64,000 nt of DNA from Streptomyces sp. 1222.5 (GTDB lineage: Bacteria > Actinomycetota > Actinomycetes > Streptomycetales > Streptomycetaceae), in the NCBI RefSeq assembly GCF_900105245.1, contig NZ_FNSZ01000001.1, positions 1,798,001-1,862,000 on the forward strand, written 5' to 3'. Made by a program: the position numbers and the translations under genes. The notes under the pieces were generated by a model. It was not told the DNA's origin. It saw only the letters and a program-made list of their open reading frames with translations, and searched no databases. This document shows positions 62,006 through 64,000 of the stretch, piece after piece (the first letter of the stretch is position 1; each line of letters begins with the position of its first letter).

Positions 62006-62431
62006 TCAGGCCAGCTCGGCCGTCAGGGTGATGGTCGTGCCGGTCAGCGCCTGGCTGACGGGGCAGTTCTTCTTGGCGTCCTCGGCGGCCGAGGCGAAGC
62101 CCTCCGCGTCCAGGCCGGGCACCTCGCCGCGCACGGTGAGGTGGATGCCGGTGATGCCCTCACCGGGCTGGAAGGAGACGTCGGCGTTGGTCTCCAGCCG
62201 GGTGGGCGGGGTGCCGGCGCCGGCCAGGGCGTGCGAGAGGGCCATGGAGAAGCAGCTGGAGTGGGCGGCGGCGATCAGCTCCTCGGGGCTGGTCTTGCCG
62301 TTCGCGTCCTGGGCGCGCGAGGCCCACGTGACCGGCTGCTGGCCGATGCCGGAGGAGTCGAAGGTGACGACGCCGTTGCCCTCGAGCAGGTTGCCTTCCC
62401 AGACCGTGTGCGCGGTGCGCGTGGTAGCCAC
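62006..62431 (-). CDS. OsmC/Ohr-family peroxiredoxin
   Basis: GTG 62431 after GAAAGGA gives 141 residues. The two redox cysteines are Cys60 (AAAHSSCFSMAL) and Cys123 (KKNCPVSQAL), with an arginine and glutamate near the first. This family reduces organic hydroperoxides in the cytoplasm with thiol or lipoyl donors. It reads as OsmC-type rather than Ohr because of the SPEELIAAAHSSC motif. Confidence 0.92.
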   Translation of the reverse strand: MATTRTAHTVWEGNLLEGNGVVTFDSSGIGQQPVTWASRAQDANGKTSPEELIAAAHSSCFSMALSHALAGAGTPPTRLETNADVSFQPGEGITGIHLTVRGEVPGLDAEGFASAAEDAKKNCPVSQALTGTTITLTAELA

Positions 62432-62598
62432 GATGGTTCCTTTCGCGAGTGGTCCCGTGTGCGGACTTCCTGTCCCTATCCGATCACATCCCGGCGCGTC
62501 GCACTCCGAAGACCGGCCCGCGCGGAGTGAACGGGAGGTGACTTCCCCGCGGGACCCTCCCGTGGCGGAAGCGCGGGAGCACGGGCGGGGCCCGGTGT

Positions 62599-64000
62599 TC
62601 AGGCGGCCCGCTCCGGGGCCGCGGCCCTCGACAGCGGCACCTGGGGCCCGTCCAGTTCGCCGAGCCAGCGGCGCAGCAGGCGGTGCACGTCCTCGGCCCC
62701 GGTCAGCGGCTCCCCGTCCGCGGCGGGTGCGGACAGTTCCAGCGGGGCGAGCAGGAACGGATGGGACTGGGCGCCGCCGAGGCCGCCGTGGGAGCCTATC
62801 TGCTCCTCGAAGGCGAGGACCTCGCCGTCGGCGGGGTCGTGCGCGGAGTTGACCATGATGTCCGCGGTGTGCGGGAACGAGTGGGTGCGCCGGACGGCGT
62901 CGGCGGCGCCGGGCCCGAAGCGGGCCAGCGGGCCGGGGTCGTCGTCGAGCCCGGCCAGCGGGATCTCGGCGCCGTACGCCCCGAGGACCACGCCGTCGTG
63001 CCGCTCGCTGCGCACCAGCAGGAAGCCGATGCCGGGATGGTTGGCGAGGGTGGTGAGCAGGCCGGGGTGGCGGGCGTCGATCTCCTCCTTGGTCATGCGG
63101 TGCGGCACGTCCGGGAAGGAGACCAGGCCCAGGTTGCCCGAGGCCAGCACGATCGGGTCGGGGCCGCCGGCGGCGGGGTGGCGCGCGCCGTTCTCCTCGG
63201 GGCGGCGCAGGGCCGCGCGGACGGCGGCGCGGGCCTCGGCCCCGCTGCGGGTACGTTCGGCGCGGCGCGGCACGGGCAGTCCGCAGCCGGCCCGGACGAG
63301 GTCGCCGAGGGTGAGGCCGTAGCGGGCGCGGAAGGTCTCGCCGGGGCTCTGGCCGTGGTCGGAGAGGACGACGATGCGGTAGGGGCGGGGGGCGTGTTCG
63401 GCGACCCGCTGGAGCAGGGCGAGGGACCGGTCGAGGCGTCCGAGCACCTTCTCGGCGTCCCGGCTGTGCGGTCCGGAGTGGTGGGCCACCTCGTCGTAGG
63501 CGACGAGGTCGGCGTAGACGGCGGTGCGGCCGGCGAGCATGTCGCCCATCACGGCGGCGACGACGACGTCCCGTTCGACGACGGTGGCGAAGGCGCGGAC
63601 CAGGGGGTAGAGGCCGCCGCGGCCGACGCGCGGGCGCTGTCTGCGCAGGCGGGCACGGGTGGACTGGCCGATCTCGCGGCCTACCTCGGCGGCGAAGGAC
63701 AGGGCGGTCCGGACGGCGTTGGCCGGGTCGGAGAAGTAGGCGAAGTAGCCGGCGCGGGAACGGTTCTCCCGGCTGCGGCGGCGGGCGGCGATGGACAGGA
63801 CGAGGGCCTGCTCGCCGGCGCCGCCGCTGAACAGGTTGCCGCGGCTGGCGCCGTCGACGGCGAGCAGCCCGCCGTCGCCGGTGCGCCCGACGGCGCGTTC
63901 CTGGAGCTCGGCGGCGCTGGTCGGCCGGTTGGACACCATCACCTCGCCCCGGTCCTTCTCGTACCAGCGGAACGCCGGCACGTCGAAGGTGCTGCCGTGC
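62599..64000 (-). CDS. Alkaline-phosphatase-superfamily protein, 5' end beyond the window
   Basis: The frame stays open to the window edge (upstream codons read HGSTFDVPAFRWYEKDRG), so GTG 63981 is not the start. The visible 460 residues carry phosphatase/phosphodiesterase-like metal motifs: YADLVAYDEVAHHSGPHS, VLSDHGQSPG and EEQIGSHGGLGGAQSHPFLL, with metal-binding Asp and His residues. In Streptomyces relatives an N-terminal membrane domain precedes this catalytic part, but it lies outside the window. Its substrate is probably a nucleotide or phosphodiester. Confidence 0.7.
   Translation of the reverse strand, partial: HGSTFDVPAFRWYEKDRGEVMVSNRPTSAAELQERAVGRTGDGGLLAVDGASRGNLFSGGAGEQALVLSIAARRRSRENRSRAGYFAYFSDPANAVRTALSFAAEVGREIGQSTRARLRRQRPRVGRGGLYPLVRAFATVVERDVVVAAVMGDMLAGRTAVYADLVAYDEVAHHSGPHSRDAEKVLGRLDRSLALLQRVAEHAPRPYRIVVLSDHGQSPGETFRARYGLTLGDLVRAGCGLPVPRRAERTRSGAEARAAVRAALRRPEENGARHPAAGGPDPIVLASGNLGLVSFPDVPHRMTKEEIDARHPGLLTTLANHPGIGFLLVRSERHDGVVLGAYGAEIPLAGLDDDPGPLARFGPGAADAVRRTHSFPHTADIMVNSAHDPADGEVLAFEEQIGSHGGLGGAQSHPFLLAPLELSAPAADGEPLTGAEDVHRLLRRWLGELDGPQVPLSRAAAPERAA

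Noticed and set aside
60056..62530. 824-codon plus frame over dnaK and the OsmC-like gene
   Set aside because: Shadow of strongly conserved minus-strand genes.

Overview
The window is high-GC DNA (about 70 percent) with GTG, ATG and TTG starts, strong GGAGG-type ribosome binding sites, many 4-base ATGA/GTGA overlaps and G/C-rich hairpin terminators. With secreted GH16, sialidase and GH75 enzymes, F420-type LLM oxidoreductases, XRE/DUF5753 regulators and a ROK-controlled sugar ABC operon, it points to a Streptomyces or close relative chromosome. The first and last genes are cut by the window edges.

Region 1 (1-15.7 kb) looks like a defence island. It has two McrBC-type restriction pairs with different N-terminal reader domains, a TerA/TerD-like protein, and a tightly coupled five-gene run: a two-TM coiled-coil protein, a small one-TM protein with a membrane aspartate, a TerY-like vWA protein, a PP2C phosphatase and a kinase. 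These are followed by a superfamily-1 helicase with a RelE/ParE-like N-terminus and a convergent HTH-adenine methyltransferase whose motif IV is degenerate. vWA, PP2C and kinase form the known TerY-P triad; the two membrane proteins resemble a ZorA/ZorB-type stator by architecture.

Region 2 (15.8-23.9 kb) is a beta-glucan utilisation locus: secreted GH16 glucanase with two discoidin-like modules, cytoplasmic GH1 beta-glucosidase, two permeases, a lipoprotein binding protein and a divergent ROK regulator. No ATPase is encoded, so a shared one is probably used.

Region 3 (24-51.5 kb) is mixed metabolic and regulatory chromosome: a membrane-anchored L7/L12-CTD protein, an EF-G2-like GTPase with a leader ORF, an orphan AbiEii-like nucleotidyltransferase, a transmembrane Ser/Thr kinase, tRNA-Leu(GAG), GntR, FabH-like, FdhD, MarR/quinone oxidoreductase, sialidase, BASS transporter, LysR, FadD-type ligase, aldo/keto reductase, chitosanase under a palindromic operator, an SDR under a MerR-type promoter, two methyltransferases, a pterin dehydratase, two XRE regulators and a decayed nitrate reductase operon (narGH remnants, intact-looking narJ and narI).

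Region 4 (51.5-60 kb) is the most unusual. Five genes with four consecutive 4-base overlaps encode an EhpF/PaaK-like adenylating enzyme, an MFS exporter, a double-GNAT protein, a LuxE-like acyl-protein synthetase and a LuxC-type acyl reductase fused to a second EhpF/PaaK-like domain. This is a plausible carboxylate-to-aldehyde pathway with export, next to an LLM-family (luciferase-fold) oxidoreductase. The window ends with an orphan DnaK, an OsmC-like peroxidase and part of an alkaline-phosphatase-superfamily protein.
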